NCBI GenBank assembly: GCA_030248225.1
Contig: JASANE010017530.1
Location: forward strand, 62,001-126,000
DNA: 64,000 nucleotides
Source: Trileptium ribeirensis
Taxonomy: Eukaryota > Nematoda > Enoplea > Enoplida > Thoracostomopsidae
Reading direction: 5' to 3'
The notes under the pieces are model-generated. The model was given only the letters and a program-made list of their open reading frames with translations. It searched no databases and was not told where the DNA came from. The position numbers were made by a program, and so were the translations under genes. This document shows, in pieces, positions 1 through 9,659 of this stretch; within the stretch, counting starts at the first letter, position 1, and every line of letters begins with the position of its first letter.

Positions 1-1820
1 TAAATAGTGAAACTAGTAGATTCACACAGTGCACCATGTGAGAAAAAGTAATATATTTTATGACAAATAATTTCAAATTCAAAACAGATATACTTGGGTA
101 AACCCTTCCAGTACTAATTTGATGGCACGTTGTATTTAACATTTAAACTACCAATATAGTTTGAGATATGGGAAAATATCAACCCCAATTCTTAGCCTAT
201 TCTTCTAAACACTGAGCTACTCGTAAAAAACTGAGGTAAAGATCCCGGTATGGGCACTACTTTTGATTGTTACGTGCGGCAGCTGGCTTCCGTTATTACA
301 TATATATGCTAGCACATTTACTTTCAAAATGTTACTTATCGTTTTTATATTTTTCGCGAGTTCATTGATATTTATTGCTACAGATATGTTATCACAGCTG
401 ACGAGTTTCCAAACCTTTTAGGCTCGCATTTTACGGTTAAATAAATTTGAAACAAAAACGCCCCGGTTGAAAAAAAGTGAAAAACAACACGGTGACCTCT
501 TGAGTGCATCATTATATTAAGTTATAATGTAATGTGAGCATAAATTTGGTTAAAACGGGTAAAACTAGTAACTTTGAGAGCACAGGAACGAGACTGATTG
601 AGTACTGCGAAGTTCCAAACCGAACTTTCAGGGCCCAGATCAATCCTACAAAAAATAATAATACAACAGTAATACAATAAAGCGGCGGCCTGCACAGACT
701 AAACAACAAGTGGCTTTATTATTTCTCCTTTTAATGTTCGCGAAAATCAATGTAAAATACGCAGCGGACATGCATCATAATCCCGAATTTAATATTGCTC
801 TATTGGTTAATGGACAGAATGCTTGAGTGGCACTATTGCCGTAATTCATTTTTCTTTGAAAAGGCTAGAAAATCAGAGCGCGTCTTGGCGATAACTCGAC
901 TCGAAATAGTAGATTTTCTGCCCCAAAACATACGCATGTTACTGACGGGCGGGATAAAAAGTTACACTATAATATGGTAGAATTAGAGATTAGAAATATT
1001 ACAACATATGACTAGCATTTTCTGTTCCATCAGTTATGGCAAAATCAGTGCAAGTATCTTTTTTGTGGGAAGAATATATAGATATTACAGCTACAGTTGT
1101 TTGTTAACCACACATCGTGCATATGGGAAATTTGATACTGTTTAATTTATAGGTTAGGTAAAATGAAAATTTTCGTACTACACACCTGAGGTATCAGGAT
1201 AGGTTGGGGATTCTTAAAAGGGAGTTGGTCCCACGGGCGCAAGCTCGTGAGGTTACTCTTCGAGTAGCTTAAATGCTTTAAGCAACTGGAAAATATTAAA
1301 CCGTTACGCACCAGTAGATTCGCTTCCAAAAAGTAAAGGTTCACTACCTAGGAGCTATGTAATGTAGTTCAATAGACCTATAACCTTAATAAAACAAACA
1401 ATAATATACTGTTAAAAATTTAAAAAATTTCTTCAGCTGACGTTTAGTTGAAGTGTTAACTAGCGCTGCGCAACTTATAATAGCAAAATATATTTACAAA
1501 ACTTATGGTTAGAGGAGGGAGTGAGGTTAGAAGCATCGAACTTTAAAAAACATGATACCTAATAGTGCGTTAATTTACGCCTGGTCTACTTTCGGATAAT
1601 ACAGATCACGAAGTGTAATGTTATGTCCCTAGGGACTGAATAATTATGCCAGTTTAAAAGATAAACGAGTTATGTTTGTGTATCCGAAATAAGTTATAAA
1701 ATGCTATGTATTGATAATGATTGTTTCGTTGTGACTGCAAAAGCGGGACAGTTAGCATGTTTGATGGGGCGTGACATACTTAACAGTAAACACTTACCAG
1801 AATTGTTCGCAACTATGAAC
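1..1820. other. No gene seen; AT-rich flank
   Basis: Open frames here are all shorter than about 65 codons, are not conserved-looking and are broken on both strands. I see no splice-bounded exon, RNA gene or clear repeat. It may be the 3' flank or a late intron of the VPS13-like gene that is read leftward. Confidence 0.5.
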
Positions 1821-1821
1821 T

Positions 1822-1991
1822 ACATACAAGCTTCAATGACCACACTAATTACCTCACACGCAGTACACAGTGTCAAGGTCATACTCTGATGCGCCGATCC
1901 TCCCTCCTCGCTACTATAAATATCCAACATACACGCTTCGATGACCGCACTAATTACCCCATACACAACACGCAGTTTCAAGGTCACCTCC
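1822..1991. repeat. Two-copy direct repeat, period 105 bp
   Basis: A block of about 65 bp starting at 1822 (acatacaagcttcaatgacc) recurs at 1927 (acatacacgcttcgatgacc) with the same following text, including acactaattacc / gcactaattacc and the caaggtca motif. The copies are roughly 80% alike by eye. It is a small tandem duplication of unknown origin. Confidence 0.6.
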
Positions 1992-2048
1992 GTTGCTCCA
2001 CCAACCGCGTACCTGGGGTTCTCTGGCTCCCCCTATACTACTCCCAAT

Positions 2049-2715
2049 TCAATAACATTGAGTAAGAAATTTTTGACAGTCACTGCATCGATATATTTGC
2101 CCATTTCTCTGGCAAAAAATGTCAATATAGTCCACACCCATGCACCTGGTATTGTTTATAAGCCTCGGTGTACGATTTTGATGGACATGGTTGCCAAGAG
2201 TCGACTGGAAGTAGCAGAGTTTCGGAATCTGCGGAGAGGGTATATGGAGCTCGTGGCGCTTTATGGGTGTTTCGAAATTATCAGCATATAGTATATCATC
2301 TTTGGGAAATGTTATTTCAGTATATTCGTTGTTTTCACACACTTCGGTGTGCCAATTCAGTTTTGCCTAAGAATGTCGGGGAAGCAGACATCGTTGACAG
2401 AAGTATTTTTGTGTTGAAGACGTCACTGCATCGAAAGAAATGTATCTAAATCATTGATCTAGAAAATAATGTACTTTCTAGAAAAGTAGTCTGACTATTT
2501 GTTTACATCATCCCTCATAAATACAAAGAGTGATTAGCCTTTTCCTTTTCGTAGGATATAACACTGATGCAAATATTTAGTTTTTCAAATTTTCCGATAT
2601 CGCTGATTTGAACTGGGAATTTGATATCGTCGAATTTGAGCTTGTCTACATACATTTGTCGATCAACATGTGATTCTGTTGGAAAAAGGTTGATAATATT
2701 GCCGAATGAAAACAT
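2049..2715 (-). pseudogene. Possible relic of a Polinton/Maverick-type polymerase-associated protein
   Basis: On the minus strand, codons from 2715 to 2515 read FDDIKFPVQISDIGKFEKLN, a pattern that recurs in large uncharacterised invertebrate transposon proteins carrying a family-B DNA polymerase (Polinton/Maverick type). It stops at 2515. About 170 bp downstream in the same direction, a second open stretch (2342-2049) contains TFPKDDILYADNFETPIKRH, which loosely matches the segment just before the polymerase domain in those proteins. Seen: two open pieces in one orientation separated by stops. Known: the FPV..(K/S)DI.KFEKLN..I pattern of that family. Inferred: a decayed copy. The plus strand is also open here (1941-2291 and 2168-2449), so chance is not excluded. 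No catalytic polymerase motif is visible. Confidence 0.35.
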
Positions 2716-2719
2716 CTAT

Positions 2720-3172
2720 TGTCTTTGTTTTGAACATTAATCACAGCCTCTTTAGCTTAAATTGTTTTAGCAGAGGTTTATATATAGCTCCTCATGGTCC
2801 AACTTATAAAGTCGAGTGAAGATCAAGGTGATTCACTTGTTCAACAATTCAGCGCGTACCGCTTTAGAATTTCATAGAACAATGTATCGACTGACGTTAG
2901 TAAAATTATTATTGTTGACTGACGTTAGTAAAATTAACAATACGGTTTAACTTTCCATCCGCGTAATGATTTGGATAGGAGAGAGAACAAAATCGCCCAT
3001 TTCGGAAATAAACGCCATTGTAAACTGATTAAAACTTGAAATGCAGAACTTTTTATACCCTTGTCATGTACATATTTTTCGCATACCAATATTAGAAGTT
3101 TCTCAAAGAAAATTTTAGATGCTGATTGATTGTGATTTTGGCATGGTGCCAATATTAGACGCTGATTGGTTA
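2720..3172. other. No gene seen
   Basis: AT-rich sequence with a short direct repeat (ctgacgttagtaaaatta) at about 2891-2908 and 2919-2936. Nothing else recognisable. Confidence 0.4.
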
Positions 3173-3616
3173 CAGGGTCCCCGCGGGATCTCGACAATTT
3201 TTTCCCTGTTTTCCCTGCAAAATTTCCCCATTTTTCCCTGCAGCTTCTGTAAAAATTCAACTTGGACATATGAACACACAAAGGATATATCGCCTAAAAT
3301 CATATGTATAAGCTGAAAATTATAGAGTTTCAGACAATATATTAGTGTGAAAACTAAAACATTAACATTATATTAAATTTAGTTATATATTGCAGAAGGT
3401 GCGACATTGCTGCAGCATGAAATCGGAGAAATGAGGGTCCTTGGTCTGAAATAAAAGAATAAAAAATCACAAACTTCCAAAAATATTTCAAAAAGCAACC
3501 CATTTCCGAAAAATCCCAAAATTTTTCCCTGCAGACGTCAAAATTTTCCCTGTTTTCCCTGCAAAAATCGATAATTTCCCTGTTTTCCATATTTTCCCAG
3601 TCGAGCGGGGACCCTG
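3173..3616. mobile_element. Non-autonomous DNA transposon, CAGGGTCCCCGC termini
   Basis: The 444-bp block starts CAGGGTCCCCGC (3173-3184) and ends with the exact reverse complement GCGGGGACCCTG (3605-3616). It is flanked by TGGTTA on both sides (3167-3172 and 3617-3622), a probable 6-bp target-site duplication. The interior repeats TTTTCCCTG-type motifs next to both ends, typical of subterminal transposase-binding repeats. No transposase is encoded; the open frames inside (for example 2934-3281 and 3354-3716, minus) are by-products of these motifs. The CAGGG end suggests hAT or a related superfamily, but a 6-bp duplication is not the usual hAT 8 bp, so the superfamily is left open. Confidence 0.75.
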
Positions 3617-3739
3617 TGGTTAGAATTTTGGTAATAAATGCTCCTAAAACCACTGCATTCCATAGTGATGATGAGTGATCATTTTTGAATAATTTGCGTT
3701 GGCAGAGGGGTAACATATATCATTTTAATATGTATTTAT

Positions 3740-3870
3740 AGTACGGAAGTATTAATATGCATGCTTATACGTGTATGTATTTAATATAGAATGGTAAACA
3801 AATATATGTGTATGTGTATGTATTTATTATAGAGATGAGTAAACAAGTGTATACGTATATGTATTCATAG
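3740..3870. repeat. Degenerate TATGTGTATG-rich tandem repeat
   Basis: Two imperfect copies of a roughly 70-bp block rich in gtgtatgtatt, each followed by a taaacaa.t segment (around 3770-3800 and 3810-3860). Simple-sequence expansion. Confidence 0.5.
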
Positions 3871-3879
3871 ACTCCCTAG

Positions 3880-4539
3880 GTAATTAATCACGCGACCAGG
3901 GGTCAGAAATCATTTTCCCTAAAAAGTGCAGGACCATAATTATATGGTCCAAAAACGCCATTTGTCCTACTACGCGACATGATTAACTATAATATCAGAG
4001 TAGTAATTTGATTCTTATAACGACAGAGGCAATTTTTACAAATATATGCCAGCAGACCGTATTACACAAAAAACTGCTTTCCACAAAAAACAGCAGAGTT
4101 CCTGTGAAACGAAATACTACTTCGGAAGAATTTAGTTTGCCGCTCAGGGTCCAACAGAGTTATGTATAAAACATAGATTTGGATTTATCGGCATGAAAAC
4201 TGCCAACAGAGAAATTAATAACATAAAACAATAAGATTATTCTCGGTGTGTGTCCACAAAGAACCCAGAAAGGTATCATAGAAGGCTTTAAATGCGAGAC
4301 ATAATTTAGCTGCAGCCAAATATAAAATAGCATGTTTTTATAATAAAAATACATACAAATAAATACCACTGAAATCTGAGCGCCCCTCAATCGCACTTCA
4401 GTATTATCGAAAATTTTATACAGTGTTTATATGCTTTCCACAAAATTTCAAAGTTCATTCGCTTTAGTGTCCAGATATAATAAAATACAGAAAATCGAGT
4501 ACATAATCCATTAAACACTTATTTTGTGATGTACAGTTC
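3880..4539. other. No gene seen
   Basis: AT-rich DNA with one 78-codon minus open frame (4160-4396) that has no recognisable domain. I see nothing to support a gene. Confidence 0.4.
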
Positions 4540-4544
4540 CGCCA

Positions 4545-4850
4545 AAAATGAGCAGAACGAGCGAATCGTGATTTCTCGGAGAGAAACCACAATCCCTGAA
4601 TAAGGGAGTTGGTGAGTGAAACTAAAAGAAGCCATAACTTACCGCCACGTTCCTACAATGAATTGATGGGATTCCGTCTTTTCATATTTTCAGCCGGACC
4701 TAACGGTCTAGTGATAGGTTTCGCGTGTGTGTTTTTGGTGCCTATAGGTTTTTTGGGTCGCCAGTTCGAAACATTTTTTCGATATCTCCACAGATGTGCG
4801 TGTACGCACAATTTGAAGATTTTGGGATTTCGTTTTTGATTTTCTAGAAA
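4545..4850 (+). repeat. Dispersed repeat, copy 1 of 2
   Basis: This roughly 300-bp stretch is matched, in reverse orientation, by 34,830-35,130. Shared landmarks in order are tctcggagagaaaccacaa, gagtgaaac, cataa, gtttttttgg-type tract, tttttcgatatct and ttgaagattt. The second copy lies in the intron between the 35.6-kb and 29.8-kb VPS13-like exons. No coding capacity is evident. It is an interspersed repeat of unknown class. Confidence 0.7.
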
Positions 4851-5202
4851 ACATGTGTGATCAACACATGGCTGTCACCATTCCTTTTAGTTAGATCATT
4901 TCATGCCTTAGACTAAAAATTGCGATATGGTGCCGATGGCTAGTTCAGCAGCGCTGCCACAAAATTGACCCTAAAATACCTATGTTTTACACGTGATGCA
5001 TAAAGTAGGGTGTTGATTTCAAATAATCTTTTTAGATTTCGGGGCATAACTCCATAATGCGGTAACATATCCATAAAAAGCACTTCACCATTTAATTTGT
5101 GCATTATATAAAATTAAGGTGATTATAATGACTTGATTCGGTGGCACGGAAAAGAACCCCCTTACTGTTATTGGGAAATAATACAACGTTAAGTAAAGCG
5201 TG

Positions 5203-5467
5203 TGGCCGCGTGGCCGAGTGGTTAGAGCGCCTGCTTCATAATCGTGAAGTCAGGAGTTCGAATCCAGTGGTCGCGCTAATCTCCTTGGGCAAGGGACTCA
5301 GCCACAATTGCTTCGCAGTACCTATGCGTTAAACAGGTACTAGACTTTGGTCTAGGCGGATAAAATGATGGGTGGTGTAAAGGGCAATCATCATGGCCAG
5401 CCTACACACAATGCTTCGGCATAATAACCCGGATTGTCACCTAGTGCCAATTGCATGTTTATCCGAC
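5203..5467 (+). mobile_element. tRNA-derived SINE with 14-bp target-site duplications
   Basis: The head is tRNA-like: an A-box-type D arm (tggccgagtggttagagcg) and a B box (gttcgaatcc), followed by the body motif cttgggcaaggg that is common in invertebrate tRNA-SINEs. The unit is flanked by TTAAGTAAAGCGTG at 5189-5202 and again at 5468-5481, an exact 14-bp duplication as expected from LINE-mediated insertion. The anticodon region resembles CAT but the T stem is poorly paired, so it is not a functional tRNA gene. No poly(A) tail is obvious at the 3' end. It interrupts the left arm of the surrounding inverted-repeat element. Confidence 0.9.
5211..5265 (+). promoter_or_regulatory. Internal RNA polymerase III promoter of the SINE (A and B boxes)
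   Basis: A box tggccgagtgg at 5211-5221 and B box gttcgaatcc at 5256-5265, with a spacing of about 35 bp, normal for a tRNA-type promoter. Whether it is still transcribed cannot be told from sequence. Confidence 0.75.
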
Positions 5468-7024
5468 TTAAGTAAAGCGTGCTTAATTGGCTGTGTGAAA
5501 CAGGTTTGCCGGTGAAAAATACTCTTACATGAATAATGAAATACCGAAGTAAATGGATTACGGCAATGGTTTTGATTTAAAAAAATGCATTTATTTGCTT
5601 GGAGACATTTGGTTCTTGCAGTGGAAAAATGCTCTCTTGCTTTCAATTTAGCAACGTGTTTTACGGTGTGTTGGGCTTAGTGTACTGTAATGGCATTACG
5701 GGGATAATGCACTGTGCGAAAAAATTTTGCATTCAAAATGCAAATGCATTTGAATTTCGCATTACACATTCTTTATCACAAAACCAGCCATATGTGTGTG
5801 GCAGTGCTTACAGCAAACTACAACAGATAGCCTATCATGTGTCCAGCGCTTGAGGTGTACATATCTATATACAAATTGGCTCAGTCTGTGAAATGCCTAT
5901 GTACTGTTCTAGAAATTTCAAAATACTGCATGTGTTTTATAACGTAGAAAGACAGGGCGAGGTTTGCTGCGGTAGTAGTAGTGTAGACGTGAATAATCAG
6001 ATTTATTCCCACTGAATAGAGCAAGTTATACGTGGTGAAACGGAAGACGTTCCTGTTAAATTACGGTACGCTTGATCGCATTATGCACGATATTATTCTG
6101 ATATACTATTTGATAGTATTAATTTGTCCTTTGAAAATCTGTTCACAGATTTTTGTTAAGTAGCATAAAAACTTTTGTCGATATTTGATAAATCATTTTT
6201 CAAGCTTTCTAGTGATTTTATCTCTTATATTTCAAGGACATTTTTAAAAAATCGCGTCATTATTAGTTGATAAATTCGTTATGACATGATAGATTTTTAA
6301 TTTTTCGTGGAAGAGATCAATCTCTTAAAAGGCAGCCCGAAAACAAATAAAAACAGGTTAGTCTATGTTTGAGTCTTTGCATTAATTGTAAATAAAATAC
6401 TCATGGAATGTACAGCTTCTACAGTTTTTAACTGCCGTAATACGACATATTGATCCATGAAGTAACATTACATCTGGGGTTGCTTTGACCTCGAAGGATT
6501 GACTTGGGGGTCATATACAAGTTTAAAGAAAGTGAAATGTCACTCAAGAACTCGACCATTTTACACCATCTGTTGCAGTTTGCTGTACACATTACCATAT
6601 ACATCATATCACTGGTTTTGTGGTAAAGTGAACAATAAGTGAATATGATCAATGGTAATCTACCCATTAGATTCAAAACTTTTTATAATCTTGAATGCAA
6701 ATATTTTTTCGTGCAGAAAAGTGAAAATGCCCTTATAGTACAGTATACTAAGCCCAACACACTATAGAACACCGTGCTAAATTCAAAAAATATTTTTCAC
6801 TGCAAATGCCAATGATATGTCACCAGAATCGTAACCCAATAAACGCATTTTTCCAGGCAAAACCATTGAGGTAGCGCATTTACCTTGGTATTTCATTATT
6901 CGTGTAAAATGATTTTTAACCGGCACGCCTGTTTTGCACAGCCAATTACACATACTTTACTGAATGTTGTTTTGTTTTCCAATAACAGTGCGGGGTTTCT
7001 TATTTCCATGCCCGTAAAGGGCAT

Positions 7025-7600
7025 TTTTCCTACTAGTATTAAACTATTGATTTATCAAACATAGAGAGTTAAATTTCCGGAACCAATATCCAGCAGTTAT
7101 CGAAAGACTCCAGAGCAACAGCCAGACATAAAATAATTTTAATGCTTCATTTAATTTTTAAATTCAGCTTTTTCGTACTACAATCGAGCAGTGTACCAGA
7201 TATTGAAGGCAGACTATAACACTAAAAAAGTCGAACTGAGCAGAGTCCAAAATAATCCAAATATCAACTTCCAAACGAATGCCGAAAAAGCATTTAACGA
7301 TAACTGTCATTGCTGGCCAAAACTGTATAGGAAGTTACATATAATTGGATAAAATATAGGTAGGGACAATAAATTTTCTGTAGGTATGATGGCTCCTGTT
7401 ACACTAGTACTTTAATTTATAACTTAATTTTAAATCCAATAGAGTACACTCTGAAATATTCTCGGCTTAAAATGATGCTAGTTCAGTTGATGCAAGTCAA
7501 GTCATATAAGCACTGTGAAAACTTCAGCCTGGTATATTTTGTTTAAGAGGTTGCTGCTTGATAAGCCCGCTGAAGGTGAAATTTATTATTTCTGAATATT
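7025..7600. other. No gene seen
   Basis: AT-rich unique-looking sequence between two inverted-repeat structures. No open frame above 60 codons and no recognisable element border. Confidence 0.4.
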
Positions 7601-7968
7601 CCTACTATATGGGTACTATATTAAACCCAAGCGATTTACTCAATCAACCGTAAACCTGTCGAAAACAACTAACAACGCATCGAGTATTTGTGCTACTTTC
7701 TAGATAACCAAATCCACCGTATTCAGCCTTCCGGAAAATTTATATAATCAAAAATGCGCAATACGTAAACAAACAACTGATGACAGACTATGTCCTGGAA
7801 ATTGGGTTCATTGACCCTAAACCCACTGAAAACACACGAAAAGGCATGAACTATACACTCTGGACACTAGATAATCAAATCATTGTATTCAGCCTCAGAA
7901 ATACCTATATATAAACCATTCCTGATGTCCTGCGTGCGATACATAATCATACAAATGAAAACGCACTA

Positions 7969-8099
7969 CAGTCACGCTCAGAAACAAATGCAAATTTTTT
8001 GCGAATCGTTCGCGAACAAAAATGGAACAGCTGTCAATTTTTCGCTAACTTTTTAAGAACGGTTCGCGAAAAATTTGCTATTATTTTTGAGCGTGGTTG
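7969..8099. mobile_element. Short MITE (about 130 bp), possible Tc1/mariner type
   Basis: It starts cagtcacgctcagaaacaaa after a TA (7967-7968) and ends with ttatttttgagcgtggttg, the imperfect reverse complement. The interior carries paired ttcgcgaa motifs. The terminal design (cagtc.cg.....aaataa.tgca) matches the MITE at 13,767-14,050. It sits inside the left arm of the palindromic array, and the right arm has no counterpart. The right border (8096-8102) is fuzzy. Confidence 0.6.
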
Positions 8100-8146
8100 A
8101 ATATCTTGGAATTCGGATTTGTGGACTGTAAAACCCTTGAAACCCC

Positions 8147-8410
8147 GTGAAAAGGTATAATATAGTAAAGTCGGATTCTAGTCAGCAAAGCCAACGTATC
8201 CAGCTTGATAACCTTATACGCACTCATTGTAAGGTAAAAACAAGCAAGTATTATTGGCTATCGCTGAATTGGGCTCGGGAGCTGATTTTGGATTTCGGAA
8301 TAGTCTCTGACCGCAAACTAGATACACTAGCTGCGTTTTTACTCCGTATGCGAGCTATGGAAACGGAGCGAGCGGAGTTTCAACTGAGGGCGCTAAGGGG
8401 GAAATCGTGA
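8147..8410 (+). other. Unrecognised 87-codon open frame in the loop of the palindromic array
   Basis: The frame ends in a charged stretch (DRKLDTLAAFLLRMRAMETE) that could form an amphipathic helix, but the first third lies in the inverted tandem arm and is therefore non-coding repeat. I recognise no family. A second frame (8494-8694) in the loop is also without a hit in memory. If the surrounding structure is a foldback element, this loop is where a gene could once have been. Coding status is unproven. Confidence 0.2.
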
Positions 8411-9659
8411 AAATTTGTTTTTGTCTGTTTCTGTCATTCATAACCTATTTTCGGATGGAAGCATTTCGTTAAGTTTTTTGTTCGATAGCGAAAGTGACGA
8501 GGATGTGGCAGTTAATTAAAAGCGAACAGCTCCCACCCTATATTCGGGGCCAGAACGGTAAAAATAGGTTTTTAAGGGTTATTTGCCAAATCTGGCCAAA
8601 CGAATACCAGCGTTTCCCAGCCAATGTCGCGCGAAAAGTTTCACATCAAAAAATAAGACCGCCAGTCAGAATCAGCTCTTCGAGACAAACTTAGCTGACC
8701 ACGACTTTTTAGTGGTATCACTCCCTGGGGACGGAATATAGTTCGTCGACCCTTTGCTACAAAAAACGATTTTTCAAATTGCGGTAGGTTATTGCGTATT
8801 TTTACCTTACAATGAGTACATACCTATTAGGTTATAAAAATGTGGATACGATGGATTTGCTATCTAGAGTCTACTTTGACTATTACACCTTTTGTTGGGG
8901 TTTCTCGGGTTTTCCGGTGACGAATCCGATTTTCAAAATGACCATTTTCATTTTTTGGCTATATATTGCTTTGAGGGTATAAAAATGGTCTACATATAGG
9001 CATTTCTTGATTCTGAATACAATTATTATTGGTTATCTAGTGTCCAGCATATTTAATGACTTTTCAATGGGTTTAGGATAAATGAAACCGATTTACAGAA
9101 TATAGTCTGTCTTCAGTTGTTTGGTTACTTATTGCGTATAGGTCATCAAGAATACTGTCTATATAAGTTTTCGGGTATGCTGTATAGGATAGTTTGGTTA
9201 CCTAGAGTCCAGCGCGAGTATCTTATACCTTATCAGATGTTTTCATTGGGTTTGGCAATGAACCCGATTTCCAGAAAAAATAGTCGGTCTTCAGTAGTTT
9301 GGTACATGGTATCAAAAATAATCTATGCTTTTCGGTACGATGAATACAATGATTTAGTTTATCTTGAGCCCAGCATGCATATTTCATGCCTTTCAATGGG
9401 TTTTGGGTCAATGAACCCGATTTCTAGAATACAGACTGTCTTCAGCTGTTTGATTACGTAAAATGCCTACAGGCCACCAAAAATTGTCTGTATAGGGTTT
9501 TCGCTAGGCTGAATGCGACGATTTGGTTATCTAGAGATCAGCACAAATACTTGATGCATTGTCAGTTGTTTTCGGTGGATTTAGGGTCGACGAGGTTTTA
9601 GGGTTTTCAATGAGTTCATGGTTCAAGAGGTTTTAGGATGGTACATATATCAAACAGTC

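Larger units (their letters stand above)
5140..7022. mobile_element. Inverted-repeat (foldback-type) element, arms of about 300 bp, interrupted by a SINE
   Basis: The left arm (5140-5188 then 5482 to about 5770) is matched by the reverse complement of the right arm (about 6700-7022). Shared text includes ctgttattgg, cagtaaag / agtaaagc, taattggctgtg, aataatgaaatacc, caatggttttg and gtgttgggcttagt. The central 900 bp carries no convincing open frame. The left arm has been split by a SINE with its own target duplication, so the inverted-repeat element is older than the SINE. I could not find a clean flanking duplication, so the outer borders are approximate. Confidence 0.7.
7620..9640. repeat. 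Palindromic array of about 180-bp tandem repeats (foldback-like)
   Basis: The right arm (about 8780-9640) carries four to five head-to-tail units of roughly 180 bp. Shared text includes ggttatctaga.tccagc, tttcaatgggttt, tcaatgaacccgattt and agtctgtcttcagt. The left arm (about 7620-8240) carries the same units in the opposite orientation: ctagataaccaaatc at about 7700, then gggttcattgaccctaaac, then a further copy. The two arms therefore form a large inverted repeat whose arms are themselves tandem arrays, around a central non-repetitive loop (8240-8770). This is the architecture of FB/foldback-type DNA elements. No terminal duplication was identified. Confidence 0.7.

Noticed and set aside
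5203..5280. Functional tRNA gene
   Set aside because: A and B boxes are present but the T stem does not pair, the acceptor stem is imperfect and the unit has a SINE body and target duplications.
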